A model generated the notes under the pieces. It searched no databases. It saw only the letters and a list, made by a program, of their open reading frames with translations, and was not told the origin of the DNA. Of a stretch of 64,000 nucleotides of DNA, positions 31,529 to 44,639 are shown piece after piece (position 1 is the first letter of the stretch; every line of letters begins with the position of its first letter). Source of the DNA: Isoetes taiwanensis (Eukaryota; Streptophyta; Lycopodiopsida; Isoetales; Isoetaceae); NCBI GenBank assembly GCA_021234155.1, contig JAJEKV010000023.1, forward strand, positions 2,410,557 through 2,474,556, in the 5' to 3' direction. The translations under genes and the position numbers were made by a program.

Positions 31529-31920
31529 CCCATGTTCTGGATTATCGTAAGGCCACAAACCACAGGCGCAGATCTACCGAAGTGCGCTCCAGGTATCAAC
31601 ATTCTCTTTAGATCTTCAATTGCCTGTTAATCGTTAGGGGTTCACCATTCTTTTCCCTAAAACTGGAAGATTAGCTCTACATTTTTGTAAATGCAAGCTT
31701 TTGCTCTGTTTTCTCTTATCCTTCCATATTGAAGACCTAAGATTTGAAAAATCGGCTTTAAATTGTTCAACTTTATGTACATTTGATCTTTTGTTCTATG
31801 CTCTGTTATAGTTCTTGATTTTTACCCTCAGTTTCATGCCTAACGTTGGATTTAGGTTCACAGAATCATGCTTGAGTTTTTGTATGTTGAAATTGCAGAT
31901 CTTAATTATTATTAGCAGAT

Positions 31921-32241
31921 ATGGGTTTGGCCACATGCTGTGAACTTTTATGTTCCCTTTTGGTACCACCAGTCGGTGTCTTTTTCAAGTATGGCTGCAA
32001 GGTATGAACTGCCATGTAAAAAAATGACTGTTTTCCAGCACACTTAAGGAATGCAAGCCAAGTTACTTAACAATCCCATGTGGTTCTGAAACACTTTAAT
32101 TTTTTAATGCAGATGGAATTCTGGCTTTCTTTGCTGTTTACAATTCTTGGATATATTCCTGGCGTAATCTATGCAATCTATGTGCTTATCTGTGCTCCCC
32201 CTGAGATTCAACCTGAACAGGAGCGTTTAGTTTATCCGTAG
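31921..32241 (+). CDS. PMP3/RCI2 (LTI6) family small hydrophobic plasma-membrane protein, copy A
   Basis: Two coding exons, 31,921-32,001 and 32,113-32,241, joined across a 111-bp GT-AG intron (donor GGTATGAAC, acceptor TTAATGCAG) in phase 0, give 69 residues. Family hallmarks are present: two membrane helices (about 4-24 and 29-50), the PPVGVFFKYGCK loop at 16-27, and LFTILGYIPGVIYAIYV. The C-terminal tail is polar and slightly longer than in the shortest family members (PPEIQPEQERLVYP). Members of this family sit in the plasma membrane, affect membrane potential and cation balance, and are often induced by cold, salt or dehydration. An acceptor (GAAATTGCAG) 22 bp before the ATG suggests a 5' UTR intron. 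There are no frameshifts. Copy B encodes the same protein. Confidence 0.93.
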
Positions 32242-33734
32242 TAACATTTTATATCATCTGTTTTTTAATGTCTAAAACTGTATATGGTTTTCCAACTCTT
32301 ATTTCATCTGAGACGGTTATTTCTCATTATGCTGAAAGAGGAATGTTAAAGCTACCTTTGCTTGAAGAAGCTTTAGGATCTGCGCTGGTAGAATTTGTGC
32401 TTCCAGGACAGCACAATTATTCCGTTACAAATACATCAATAATTAAGTTCTATCTTCAATGAGCAGCCTCTTTTATTTTGTGGACTTCTTTGTCAGTTTG
32501 TTCTTTTATCTTTTTCTCAGGGATTGAGCTATTCTTTTCCAAGAACTGACCTTGTTTTACATAACACTGATATTCGGTCTACATAAATGCAAACTTTTCT
32601 AAGACTTAATTCATAACCAGAGAATAAATTATTTTACTTAATAGATTTAAGAATTCTTGCATACTTGGCAGGATTGACTATCTGATTAAAACTTCTTGAT
32701 TAGGTAGCATTATGCTTGTATACATAAAAGCGGATCATAATTTTGTATGAGGTAATGTCCAAAAAGGGAGCTAGTTGTCTCTAATTGAGCGTTGCTAGAA
32801 CTAATTCTAAAGATGGTTCAGAACAGTTAGACATAGTATATAGATATGGAATCTGATATCGAGAAAAGCATAGGATGTAGTAGTAGTAGTATAGATAAAT
32901 AAATCTCACAAAAAGAAACAAATTACTCACAATAAAACTAGCAGCACGCCGGCTTGGGGCAAAGGGTTTTGATGTTTGGGGAAGGGTAGGCGATGGAAGA
33001 AAGGAGAAGAAAATGATTACGTTTTGATTAAGGGAAAGATTAGAGTTTGTTGCAAACCATGAAATAAGATTAGTCATTCCATAGTATACAAAGAGAAGCC
33101 CATAATTAAGTTCAAGTTGGTAGTACGTTGTGTACTATGGGTGTGAAGGGAATCCAATATAATACATTGTGTACCTATAGGTGTGTAGGCCTTTAACTCC
33201 ACTTCACCCATCAAAACATATACTTGAAAGCTTATTAACATACTATGCTACCATATATGGCCTTCCGTTGACAATCTGTATGGGCCCTTAGCTTTATTAT
33301 GATTGCCAAAATTTGCTGGTAAATTGATCTTTTCACAATATCTCCATTTGAAAACATCCCAAGAGCTCTTATATTTAGCATAATATGTACAAGAAATTTA
33401 TCAGCCATGCCAAAGGCCACAAACATTTCTTTTCCACACCTTCTATTTAGAGAATCAAATCAATTTTCTTATTTTCTTAATCATCTTTTACATATTGCAT
33501 CAATATTGAAAACAAATCGACTTTCCATTTTTCAGGCACATCCAATAATTTCAAATGGCAATGCTTAACGCACGACTCGACATTAGAACCTATTTAACTT
33601 AGTTGTTAGTAACTTAGTTGTTCATTGTCTATTGGCCACTTGGAATAAACAATAATTAGAGCGTTAAATAGATAGGTTGAAAATAAATAGGTTAAAAAAA
33701 GCAATGGGAACCTCAAAAAGGAGATACCTTCACC
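32242..33734. other. 3' flank of PMP3 copy A
   Basis: Contains the presumed 3' UTR and AT-rich intergenic DNA. A 64-codon ORF at 32,268-32,462 directly follows the stop codon and is kept in copy B. I doubt that it is translated, as it falls in the 3' UTR. A short GTAGTAGTAGTAG run lies near 32,878. Confidence 0.4.
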
Positions 33735-35463
33735 CAAAGATCCCTCGTAATTGGCGGGCCCGACCATGGCGCTAAATCAGACCGCTGAAAACCCAGTGAG
33801 AAATGCATTCCGCAAAAGCAAAGCTCAGCGCACCATGCAGAGAACGCCATCCGGATTTAAATCCCCAGCTCACTCTAATTTAATCGGTCTATCCGGATTC
33901 CTGTGGAGGCAAAGGATTGTTCTATTTGGTTGGATTCAACCTCTCTCAGATAAGATTTTGTCATTTTGTTTAGAAGACTAAAGCGCTAGGCGTTAGAGTA
34001 TCGGCTTATGGGCGTTTCACATGGACCTTCAAAATCCCTCAGCGATAACGCCGCTCTCGTTTTATTGGCTTTAACTTTTTGACATCGGCGCCCGTTCATG
34101 GCGGCTGAACCCTAAATGGGCTCGGTGATTTCCGGGCTTGCCCAGCCGGGAGGAATCAGCCAGGGGGGGAAAACACATTCACATGCAATGGTCGGTCGAC
34201 ACGGAATCAAGGCGGTAATCGAAGGAAGAAGAACTACAAATCATAATCGAAAAGGCTTCGATCATCACCTTATTGCTCCATATTTTCAGGATACATAAAC
34301 TTGTAAATGACTTTGCAATCCAAAAAGGAATCAATGAAATCTTGCAATCCAATAAAGGAATCAATGAAATCCCAGGTGACCCCATCGATTACGCAATGGG
34401 GTCCGATTCACCAAATAGGCCCTCATGTCGGGCTTCAAGATGGTGTCGGCCTTTTTTGAGCAAGAATGCCCAAAACTTCCCAAAAGCACTCGATTTGAGG
34501 ATAATCGGCCCGTGAGCAATGGGAAGGTAAGCAATCGGCTGTAATCCCTTGAAATTGGTCCATTCATGGTGGGGGGTTTTATTTTGGGTGAATAGGTGAT
34601 ACCAATTCTTTCTATATTCAGAAACCAAATCGGGTCTAAAATCATGTGAACGGCTACGGGGAAAGAAGATTCGGTAGCGGGCGGTGGACTTCCCCCCCAT
34701 AAAATCCCCGCTCATGTGAGCCCCCATTAGATTAAATTGCTTGCATTTTGTGAGCTAGTAGAAGCCCCGCCACAGGGTTCTGGAGCTTCGATGGAGCTTT
34801 AAGCGTGGTCGCTCAAAGGTTTTGCAAGAAATAACCAAGAGGCGTGGCGATGGATTCAAGAAAAAGGGCGATGGATTAGAAGTCATTAAAGATCCATCCC
34901 GGTGCCTGCGTGAAAGCAGTCTAACCAAGACCCCCAATTTTTGATGCTTCTTTTAAAATCGCCCGGATTATAAAAACCCATTGCTTGGCGCAAAGTTTTA
35001 TCGAGTTTATCCAATCGGGCGATCCAAGAATCCTGCAGATCCTTAGTTTAAGGAGCTTAGATGCTCGTGGCCATGGCCGCCACAGCTGTAACTTCTTACA
35101 TCTCTGCCCGGCATCAAAGCTTTTTAGACGAAGCAATCACAACATAGGTCGTTGCCAGGCGTCGGAGCAGGATATTGTTTCAAAAACGTGGCGGGATAAC
35201 CATTACAATAGATTGCCGCTGCAAAATATTATAGCCGTGGACAAAAACAAAGGAAAATGACAAAGCTAATTATATATATGGTGAAAGTGATAGAAGAGTA
35301 GGGACCTTAAAGTATTTTTGTTTTGGCAAGAGTAACTATATTAAAAGTGCATGAAACCAAAACTTTTGCATGAAGCAGAGCAAATGCCGAAGGCTCAAAT
35401 AATAGTCAGCTGCTCAAATTTTAAGAAACCACACAAACAACATTTCACAATGCTCCATTTGAA
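33735..35463. other. Unassigned part of duplicated unit (copy A), start of high-divergence zone
   Basis: Corresponds to 52,472-54,262. Short ORFs on both strands are not conserved in frame with copy B. A 31-bp unit (TTGCAATCC-AAAAGGAATCAATGAAATC) is tandemly doubled near 34,313-34,373. Differences from B often fall at CAG/CTG triplets. Confidence 0.45.
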
Positions 35464-35640
35464 TATGTAGCATAATAATAGGGGTTTTCTTTGTGTTTTT
35501 GGACGCTTTTCACAAAGTTTTCCTAAGATTTCATGGCGTATTCAAATGGATGTTCTATCGCTGCATCTATCCAGTGCACCATTTCTTAGTCGTTGATTTA
35601 GCTTTTTTCAATGGTCCAACATCCAAGGGCTCACAACAAA
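35464..35640 (+). repeat. Dispersed repeat starting TATGTAGCATAATAA (duplicate copy A)
   Basis: Matches 1,264-1,490 and 54,263-54,445. Around GTACATCTAGAGTGCACC, the copies at 1.35 kb and in B agree, while copy A alone reads differently. That is useful for telling true sequence from consensus error. Confidence 0.65.
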
Positions 35641-36439
35641 AGCCCTCTTTTTATTTTTTAGCGTCAACATGCAAGCCTCGGTGGATAGCATTTAGGGCGA
35701 AAAACATGGCTTGCATATGGGAACTTCCCCATCCAACAAGGAAGCTTGAACGGCCCAAGACATCTCCTAAGAGCTTTAAGCTTAGGAAAGAGCCTGTCTT
35801 CTGAAGTTTTTATAGAATTTTTTTTCCTGAGATCTCGATGAAGACTTTTGCCCCAGTTCAAGATTTGAGCATAGGTTTCAGGCCAGGATTCAAGGTTTTA
35901 GAGCAATGTGGGTTCACGCAATTCAAAGGTTTTTTGCCAATCGTAACACAAGTTAAACTTCCTCATACCTAAAGATCCCTACATATGTTGGATTTGTGCT
36001 CCAATGGAGCTTGCTATAACGCGGTGTGAGCTTGAACCGCCCCTAAGACATCTCCTAGAGCTTTAAGCTTAGAAAGAGCCCTACTTGCGGAAGTTTTATA
36101 GAATTTTTTGCCGTATCTCGATGAAGACTTTTGCCGTAGGGTTCAAGATTTGAGCACGTGCTTCCGGCAGTTCAAGGCTAAAGGATCCCTCATGCTACAT
36201 ATATTTCGGATTTGTGCTGGCTACAATCCAATGGGAGCTTGGCTATAACCTCCATTATTTGGTAGATCTTAGATCGTTGAGTGCCTACCGTTAAGGATGG
36301 CTAAGGTGCGAGGAATCCACTAGTTATGGAGGATTACAGGCTAATAAACAACTAAGGAGGTTAAGCGCTTGCGCAACGCTTCTCTTGGGTAAGACTATCA
36401 CATTTCAAGCTTTTGATTCGGGGGAAAACACGCCTCTAT

Positions 36440-37345
36440 AGATTGTATCATTGCATGGATTTTGCTTCTATCATTCAAAGATTGTGGTAGATGTGGAGCT
36501 TTGAAGGATGCTCGGCAAGATTTGAGTCTATTCAGAACCCAATGTATTCTCCGGAACCTTATGCTTGGGGTCTATGTAAGACTTGGAAGCCTAGATGGTG
36601 CTAAAATGGTATTTGAAAAGATGCCCGGTGTGAGATGTAGTATCCCCGAATTCAATGTTAGCGATTTGCCCAAAGAAGGGGAGCATCCAAGAGGTCCGGA
36701 ATATTTTCCATAAAAATCCAAGAGGCCCGAATATTTTTCATAAAATGCCTCTTGCATGATCTAGTGTCATGGAACTCCATAAGCGCAAAGATGTACACAG
36801 AATGGACATGAGAATCAAGCACTTGAATTTTTTTAGGCAATGCGAGGGGCATAGTCCCCGATAAAGTCACTTATGTGAGTGCTCTTGGACGCTTGCTACT
36901 ATGATGGATCCGTAACCTGAAAGAAGATCCATCGTAACATTGTTGCCATGGGTTTTGAAGGAGACCTTGTTGTTGGAAATGCTCACGATTAACATGTATG
37001 GGAAGTGTGAAGCGTTGAAGATGCACGCTTAGTGTTCGATAAAATGCCTCATCGAGATGTAGTTACACGCCATGCTTGCGATATTATTATTGTGGAGATG
37101 TTAATAATGCAAGATAATTGTTTGATGAAATGCATTACCATGGATGTTATCTCCTGACAAGTATGCTTGGAGCATATGTGCGAGGGGAATGGAAATAATA
37201 AGAAGGCTTTGGAGTTTTTCAATCAAATGAATGTTGAAGGTGAAACCGATAAATACACTTTATGCGTATCGCTTTGGATGCATGTGCCAACCGGGCAAAA
37301 TTAATGATGGTTTTGAACTCCGCCCCTTTCCTCGCTTCATGGTAA
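36440..37345 (+). pseudogene. PPR protein gene remnant (copy A), many frame breaks
   Basis: Collinear with the PPR relic at 54,979-55,905, but its reading frame is broken repeatedly. Pieces such as RLGSLDGAKMVFEKM and NNKKALEFFNQMN equivalents are still visible. The breaks coincide with places where copy B has CAG, CTG or CCTGG: B TCCTGG against A TCCCCG, B CATTCAGCATTG against A CATTCAAAGATTG, B GCCCAGCAAGG against A GCCCAAAGAAGG. The shared TAA stop of copy B is present here too. Confidence 0.8.
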
Positions 37346-37491
37346 TTTTTCTTTCTTTACAGGTGGTCCATGAAGGCATTGCGGCAGAGTAATCCTGCTT
37401 TAGGGTTTAGGTTCAGATGTCACACTTAATATTAGGACTTTAATGTAATGGCTTGTTTTTAGCTCTACTACCATTTTCTATTATGATTCAT

Positions 37492-38201
37492 ATGCACTAA
37501 GGAATCTCCATGCACAGATATTATATGTGCAATATTACATGCACTAAGGAAACTCCATGCACAATATTACATGCACCCCTACACCATCTTTAAGGCCTAA
37601 GGCCAAAATTTTAGTTAACAAAAATTATTAACACACAACTACTATTAACATTATTAACATAAACCATTGCATTTGACATTTAAATTAAAATCCCCTTAAA
37701 CCCCTTTCGCTTGGGTGCATATTCACGTACGGGTTATGTAGGGCAAATGAGAGCCCCAAAAATTACAATACATGTACAAAATTAACACCATTAAGTACAT
37801 TCTCCAAATCTATAGCATTTTGCGTGCAAACCTTCATACAAAGATACAAAAACTTGTACATGCATACCCCACAAACGAGGGATCGCTAGGCACGGTCCAG
37901 ATCTGGGAATAACGGGCAAAATATGCCCGTACTCGCTGTTCTGAAAGTAACCCCCGCCGAATATGCACCCAAACGAAAAGGGGTTTAAGGGGATTTTAAT
38001 TTAAATGTGTCAAATGCAATGGTTTATGTTAATAATGTTAATAGTAGTTGTGTGTTAATGGTTTGTGTTAACTAAAATTTAGTTCCTTCTGTGGCCTTAA
38101 AGATGGTGTGTAGGGTGCATGTAATATTGTGCATGGAAGCTCCTTTAGTGCATGTAATATTGCACATATAATATCTCAGGCATGAGATTCCTTTAGTGGC
38201 T
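37492..38201. mobile_element. Long-TIR (foldback-like) element, copy A
   Basis: The left arm (37,492-37,740) and right arm (about 37,950-38,201) are inverted repeats of each other. Each carries two tandem subterminal units of ATGCACTAAGGAA-CTCCATGCACA-ATATTAC. There is no ORF for a transposase, so it is non-autonomous. The right terminus is degraded in this copy. Confidence 0.85.
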
Positions 38202-38529
38202 GTAATATTGTGCACTCAAAATTTAGAGTAAGATTCTTTGATCCTTCAATATTAAGGTTTTACGTTTTGACAAAGTAACATGAAAGCAAAAAGCATTGCA
38301 CAGTAAGAAGCGTAAAAATGCCAAAGGACAAACACATGGCAAGAGCTTTTAAATCCTAAGAAACCACATAAACACCAAAACCACAATGCAAAAGTATTGC
38401 AAGAAGCATAGCAAATGCCAAAAGGGACAAAACACATGGCAAGAGCTTTTAAACCCAAGAAACCATAAAACACCAAAACCACAATGCAAGAGGCCCCACA
38501 TGGATAAAACTATGTCCCATGCATGATGA

Positions 38530-39770
38530 CCATGTTGCAGCCGATGATGATATCAGCAGGAATTACTTGCTTGGTATCGAAGTAGCGCGGAAAGAAAACA
38601 TGGTCGGGATTAAAATGAACGTGGTGTAGTGGAAGCGGCCGCTTCAAGGGTGGACGGAACATAATACCTCGTAGGACTCTGTATGACTTCAACGGAGATT
38701 ACTGTGGCCTCCAACTTTAGGGATTGACAACACCGGTCGACAAGCCATTGGGGTCTCCCCCGTGAAACCATCCCCAAACCGAAGGGACCTAACGAATCCT
38801 ATCAAAAATTGGGGCTTCGGGCCGCAAGAGGTGGGAATCAACCCATTAGCTTGGTTCATAAGAGTTCTAGCCTAGCAACTACACTTAGATTTTCATATAG
38901 CATAGGACTAATTTCAAAAGGGGCAATGTAAACCGGGAGCAGCAAGGTATAAAAGGAAGGAAGATCGCTCCATTGTGATGTGTGAGTGCTCTTGGGCCAT
39001 CTATAAACCGAAAACTCAATGTCGAGCAGAGGGCGGAGCAAGGAGGATTAGCGAAAACAATCCACCTGGTGAAATATCGGGACTCCAAACCATGAGAGAG
39101 GTAGCAACAAGAGGAACAATGTGAATGGGCGTAGCGATCCATTCAGTCAAATACATCGACTAAATCCATGGAAGATGATGAAATCGCTAAAAGCGAGGAA
39201 GCAATGGAAGCAAATATTATTAAACTAGCAGAGTGCGATTCAACAGCTGGCAGAAGGGTGGCGTATTCAGGGGCGTGCAGAAGCAGGCGTAATCTGGATG
39301 GATTATTCATCTCTGCGGTGCTGCAAGGCCAAAACAGGGAAAGAATAATGGATTAGAGCATCATATTGATGGGAAATGATGTTAGCCAAGGAATTCCGGT
39401 TAACAAACAAAGAATCATCCAGCGGGTCTCACGCCCGGTTTATCAGATCTCAAAGAGAATAGTGAACGCGCTCAAGATCCTTTATGGACCAAAGCCAAAC
39501 CCGCATGCTACTAATGTATAATAAGAGTCACTTCTGAGGTTTCCTGCTGCCATGAAGGTTCTGCTCAATCCCGGGTAGTAGCTACAAATACCGAAGCCCG
39601 ATTGGTCTATGGTGCCCACGTGGGAGACAGAAGGTACTTCCCGCTGAAATTCGGATCACTTAGATGCATAAAAGGTATTCAAGTTTTATCTCGCCAAGAG
39701 GGGCTTCACTTCAAATCCATCATTCAATTGGGAATTAGATTATGTCTTAATTTTGGATAAATTTTATATT
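38530..39770 (+). other. Unassigned coding-like region (copy A)
   Basis: Counterpart of 57,218-58,483 with frames broken. The segment EEAMEAN-IKLAECxS is still visible at 39,168-39,240. No product can be assigned. Confidence 0.35.
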
Positions 39771-40034
39771 GCACTTTTTAGTAACTTGTTAAATTCACCT
39801 TTTAGTAACTTTGTTGCCCTTAGACTAGAATAGACGCTAACATATAATCACACAACGAATATACCACACCTTAACTTCAAATTAAGGAAACTCATATATC
39901 ATGGAACTCGCGAGCATAACTTTTATTAAGTGTAAGATACATAAGAATCGAAAAAAGCTATTTTTCCACTAAAGATCCCAAGGATATGAGAACCCTATTC
40001 CTTACATCCCGAGGTATTGCAACTCAAATGCTTT

Positions 40035-42840
40035 ACCAGGAATTTTGGGAGTCCACCTGAGCTGAACACGGTTTCTTAAATGTTCGTTTTCAAAGATCAA
40101 AGACTCTGGATTCTCCACCTCTTTGTCCAACAATCAATAGCCTTTTCTTATCTAGATTATTACTCAATCGATGTACCGGACAATCAACACCATTCCACTG
40201 ACCTTTATTGAAGTTAACACATCACTTTTTCTTTTGCAAATATCCCAGATAGTGTATCCCAACCACACCGGGATAGGTTCCCTAGATCTCATTGGTTTTA
40301 CTACTTCGTAAATTGGTGGCACTCCACGCCGCAAGATAGCTGTTCATAACCATGCCTAAATATCATTTTGGCCTGTCCTTCTATAATCAACATAGTGTTT
40401 ATCATTGAGGAGGAGCATATGTCTTCACAATGCTACTAATGGTACCCATCATCTTCGCCGCATCTTAATGTTTTCCACTTTACTTTTTAGGGTTTCGAAT
40501 TCTTGATCACCTTCTTCCAATAATCTATATCAATGCACTTATTGGTTCTATCTCAATTAGTTTGCCAATGCTTGATGTAGTCATTGATGCCATCCTTAGT
40601 CAATCCCAATTGTTTCTGACTTCTTCAGTTGGTTTTAGAGCTTTTGCTGACCGTAGAGGTATCATAGGCTTCGCCATTTGCATCCATGTGCCAAATTTCT
40701 GCCCCTAATTCCTCTCTCCACCTCTCCCTCCAAGGTCTCATTTTCATTGCATACGGAATCCTTCTCTCGCCCAAAAAGTGAATTGAAGAGTTCCTAGAAT
40801 GACTCATGCCCAGAGCATAACCATCCACAAAACCTTCCCAACCGTGACTTCTTCTATGATAGATCCTATAGGAGATGGATTTGTACATCCATGAAATATT
40901 TCAATAGCCCTCGAAAGTTGGTAACTGCCCCACGTTCTGCACTACATGACTATATTTTCCAAAACAATACATCCACATCCTCATGACTATGTCCGCATTA
41001 GGAACCTAAATTCGATTCTAAAAATACTCATACCAGTATAGGATAGGAAAGAAAACATCCACTCGTTTTATTTTAATTCAGCACAATTATCTAGTTGCAA
41101 GAGGAGCTTTTCGGGTATCTCAAGGTTTAGCACGAGATGTTGAAGCTCCAACATGTTCATTAGGTCCTGCCTCCCAAACCTTTGCCTTGCTAAACTTTTC
41201 AATACTATTAGGGTTCCATCCAACAATGCACTCATGTAGTGCCCAAGGCCAGATCCTCAGAGGTGCACTACTGCAACCCTTCTCAGTTTCTAAACACCTC
41301 TATGATACTCCCTTTAATGGTGCAACCGACCCACCACAACTCAAACCCAAATGGCCACAATAGGGTCCGGTGACCTTCCGCAATACTGCCCCTACCATTG
41401 AAATCAGCAGCGCATGATTCTTCCACATGATTCTGAATGTATTTGAATTAGAAGACAAGGCCTCTGCTGTCCATTTTATCATGTATAATACATAAATAGT
41501 TATTAGGTTCCTACTATGTGAGTAAGGTCCTCTCACATCCAATAAGTTGATCTACATGATAGTTGGGATCTCGGCTATATGTCCTTCATATGTTCCCTTA
41601 TCTTTGCTCCTTAGACTTGGTTGCACGGGCCTTATCTTTAGTGTCTCCCTTCAAATTTTAGCAATATAAATTGCACTTGGCAAAGTTGTTTGAAGTTGCT
41701 ATGGTCACATGCTTGAAATGCTTATTCCATAGCCTACTAAAACTCATGAGGCCACTCCAAGTTCCCACAAATGCATTTATTTCCTCTAATATGCTCTTTT
41801 CTCGGGTACAATGGATGGTATAATCTTTTCAACAATAACTCTACCCTCGTTCATCCTTCTTACTCTTATGTGGCATGTTTTCCGCATTGAAATCCACATA
41901 TCTTCAAATATTTTCGCGCCTATAGTTCTTGGAGGTATCTTTACCGCAGCTTGTTCCCATGCAATGCAATTTTACTTCACCATTTTCACAGTTCTCTTTT
42001 TCCGCATTGTGCCAAGAAGAGGTTGGGAAATCTCCATGGCCATCCATGCTTTGAACATATCCACTTTCCATTCAATGGGAATCTTTTCTTTCTTGATTCC
42101 TTCATCCTAATTCACAGCCAAATATGGTGTACATGAAATTCTCCCTCATCACATTTATGTTCCCCGACATAGCTCTTAGTTAATACCATCTCCTCTATCA
42201 CGGAACATTCTAATACAGAGGCTTCCAACAATTACTTTCCTCTAACTCAGACCGGCTTCTGTAGGAGAACAATCATAATCCTAATTTGCATCTTTGGTGG
42301 GATAATGTTTGAAAGTTGGAAGTGGCCTCTTGCTACACTGTGGTGAACATTATTGGACAATGGTTCTACATCTATAGAAACGCAGTTCCCTCTCCGCCTG
42401 AATATCGGCCTCAGGCTAGTGCAACAATAGTTGAACCTCTAGTTGCTTCCACACAAGCTAGGCATTCTTGCTCAACCCTTTTCCTTCCAATTTGTCATAT
42501 ACTTGGATTAAGCACACCCCAACTCCGCTCCTCTTTAATCTTTTCTATCATTCACTGCATTGATAGGATCTGCTAGAACAATAATCCCTTTCCTATCAGC
42601 TTCTATTGCATGCATGTGATCTTGACCTTTTGTTTTTCCAATCACCCAAAGTATAAAGTACAATTCTTTCCTTTACATCATCCTTTCATTTATAGTCTTT
42701 TTCCCTTTCCTTGCCATCATCAACATCATTTGAGGTATTTTCCTTTCCTTGGCTATCATGTTCATTAGTTGTATTTTCCTTGCCTTGATCAAGATCATTG
42801 AGGGCTTTTTTTAGCATTTTGTATGCCATTGGACCTAGAA
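40035..42840 (-). pseudogene. DUF7869-like transposase relic (copy A)
   Basis: Minus-strand counterpart of 58,698-61,245. Fragments of the same protein are visible but more frame-broken. The region of the GHTHEDVD motif lies near 40,970-40,990, and the HDKMD region near 41,470-41,490. Copy A carries about 255 bp (about 42,493-42,748) inside the N-terminal coding part that copy B lacks. Confidence 0.6.
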
Positions 42841-43220
42841 TGCATAAAACATATAGTAAGTTAGCATATCCAAATAACTCTAACTAACATAATTCATAAA
42901 TGAAAAGCCTCATATGTCTTATTCTATTTGATCATTCTATTTATATAATGGGATTCCCCAAGTTATTTTCCTCAACACATATATAAATAAAACCCTTTGT
43001 ATCCCATAATAACCTTTTAGAACAACTTTTGTTGCTATTAGGTTAGCAAATTTAAGGTTACAGTTTATTAACAGTGGCCATTATAGGCCAAGAAATTTTG
43101 TTGTTGAAATATTGTAGGTTAAAAGTTTTGTTATGTTAGAAGTTCTAATCTACAACTTTAAACTTATAACTTAACTATTAACTTAAACTAGCATATAAAC
43201 TTATAACTCATAACTTTTAA

Positions 43221-43345
43221 ACTTTTAAACTTAATAACCCTTAAAACACCATCCTGTCACTTTCCCAAAACAATTAACCCTTAAAACAATTGTCCTTAAA
43301 ACAATTAACCCTTAAAAACAATTGTCCTTAAAACAATTAACCCTT
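43221..43345 (+). repeat. AT-rich minisatellite, about 31-32 bp unit (copy A)
   Basis: Units of AACAATTAACCCTTAAA followed by ACAATTGTCCTTAA repeat about three times. The same array in copy B has about four. Confidence 0.85.
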
Positions 43346-44639
43346 GTAATAAATTTTATCGCTATAATGGCGCTGACGTACCTAAATTTTAAAAGCGCTA
43401 TTATTTCAAGTTAGCATTCCTTTCAAACTTTTCTCTCACACTCGAACTTTTCTAATTCCAAAATGCCCAGCTTCCAATTCCGTGCATTCCAGCCCCATCT
43501 CTGGCTTTATCTATCTTCTGACGCCGACGACGATCTTCGATGCCTGACCCGACTTTCTGGCCTTAATCTATCTTCTTCTCGACCGCTTCGGCTTTATCCG
43601 CCGATCGATATTATCTGACGCCATTTCCACCATTCATGCTGACCATGACCGCATTGTTTCTTAGTGATCTGTTTGGTTTCTTTATCTTTCGAGTTTATTG
43701 TTTTAATACTGAAAGCGTTTGCCCGTATTAAAGGTTCTCAGCTTCTGGCCAAATTCATTCCGCCATTGCTTCTTTTCCTGCTTCTTAAGGCTCAAATCAT
43801 CCGCGCATTATTTCTTCCTCGCCCAAATCAACTTTGTTTTCGGACTTTGTTCCCCGCTCAAAGGCAAAGGTCTTCAAATCTCTCGGGTACGCATCAAATA
43901 GGTTAGTGATTTCTCCGGTTTTAGCCAGCAGTATATGAGCTTCTGAAGACCAACAGAGTGCCGTCTTTTTGGGACTTTACATGCATCATTCTAAACTACC
44001 CTAGCACCTTCATATACGTATCTATATTGCTTATAAACATAAATTTATTGTTTATATGATCTTGTTCTATGATCTTGCCTATATGGATCTTTGTTTCATG
44101 ATCTATCTCCGCTTCATGATCTGCTTATATGATTTGTCAGATTCCCTTCTTATTCTGTTTCTACTAGCCTCTTCTATCTGCCAAATAATGAACTAAAACA
44201 ATGAATCAAATAATGAACTAAACAAGGAGTATTATTATTATATATCTCAAGTCTCAGCTTCTTCACATTCTATTCTATTCTATTTCTATTCTATTCCCAC
44301 TTCATATTCACTGCTTCATATTTTAGAATTTCGCATTCTATTCTCGTGATATGCATTCTCGTTAGAATAATATGTTAGAATGGCTACGCGATCTCACTTC
44401 AAATCAGTTAAGTTCCTAAGTCTGGCACACAGCAGGAAAAGGCAGAATCCTCCACCCAACCATATAGAATCCTTAGATTCACCCCGCAGAGAGACAGCAA
44501 AGCTCCATGCACAAAGTCACGTCCTCCTTCAACGTCACCTCATTCATATGTTCACTTCTTACATTAAAGTCTCTTCTATTTATAAGCAGTTTCTTTAGCC
44601 CTTTTTTCCTTTTTGGCTCTTAATTGGCTGCTCTTTAAG

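Noticed and set aside
32268-32462. 64-codon ORF directly after the PMP3 stop, conserved in copy B
   Set aside because: It lies in the presumed 3' UTR, in a zone where the copies are nearly identical anyway, so conservation is not evidence of coding. No motif.
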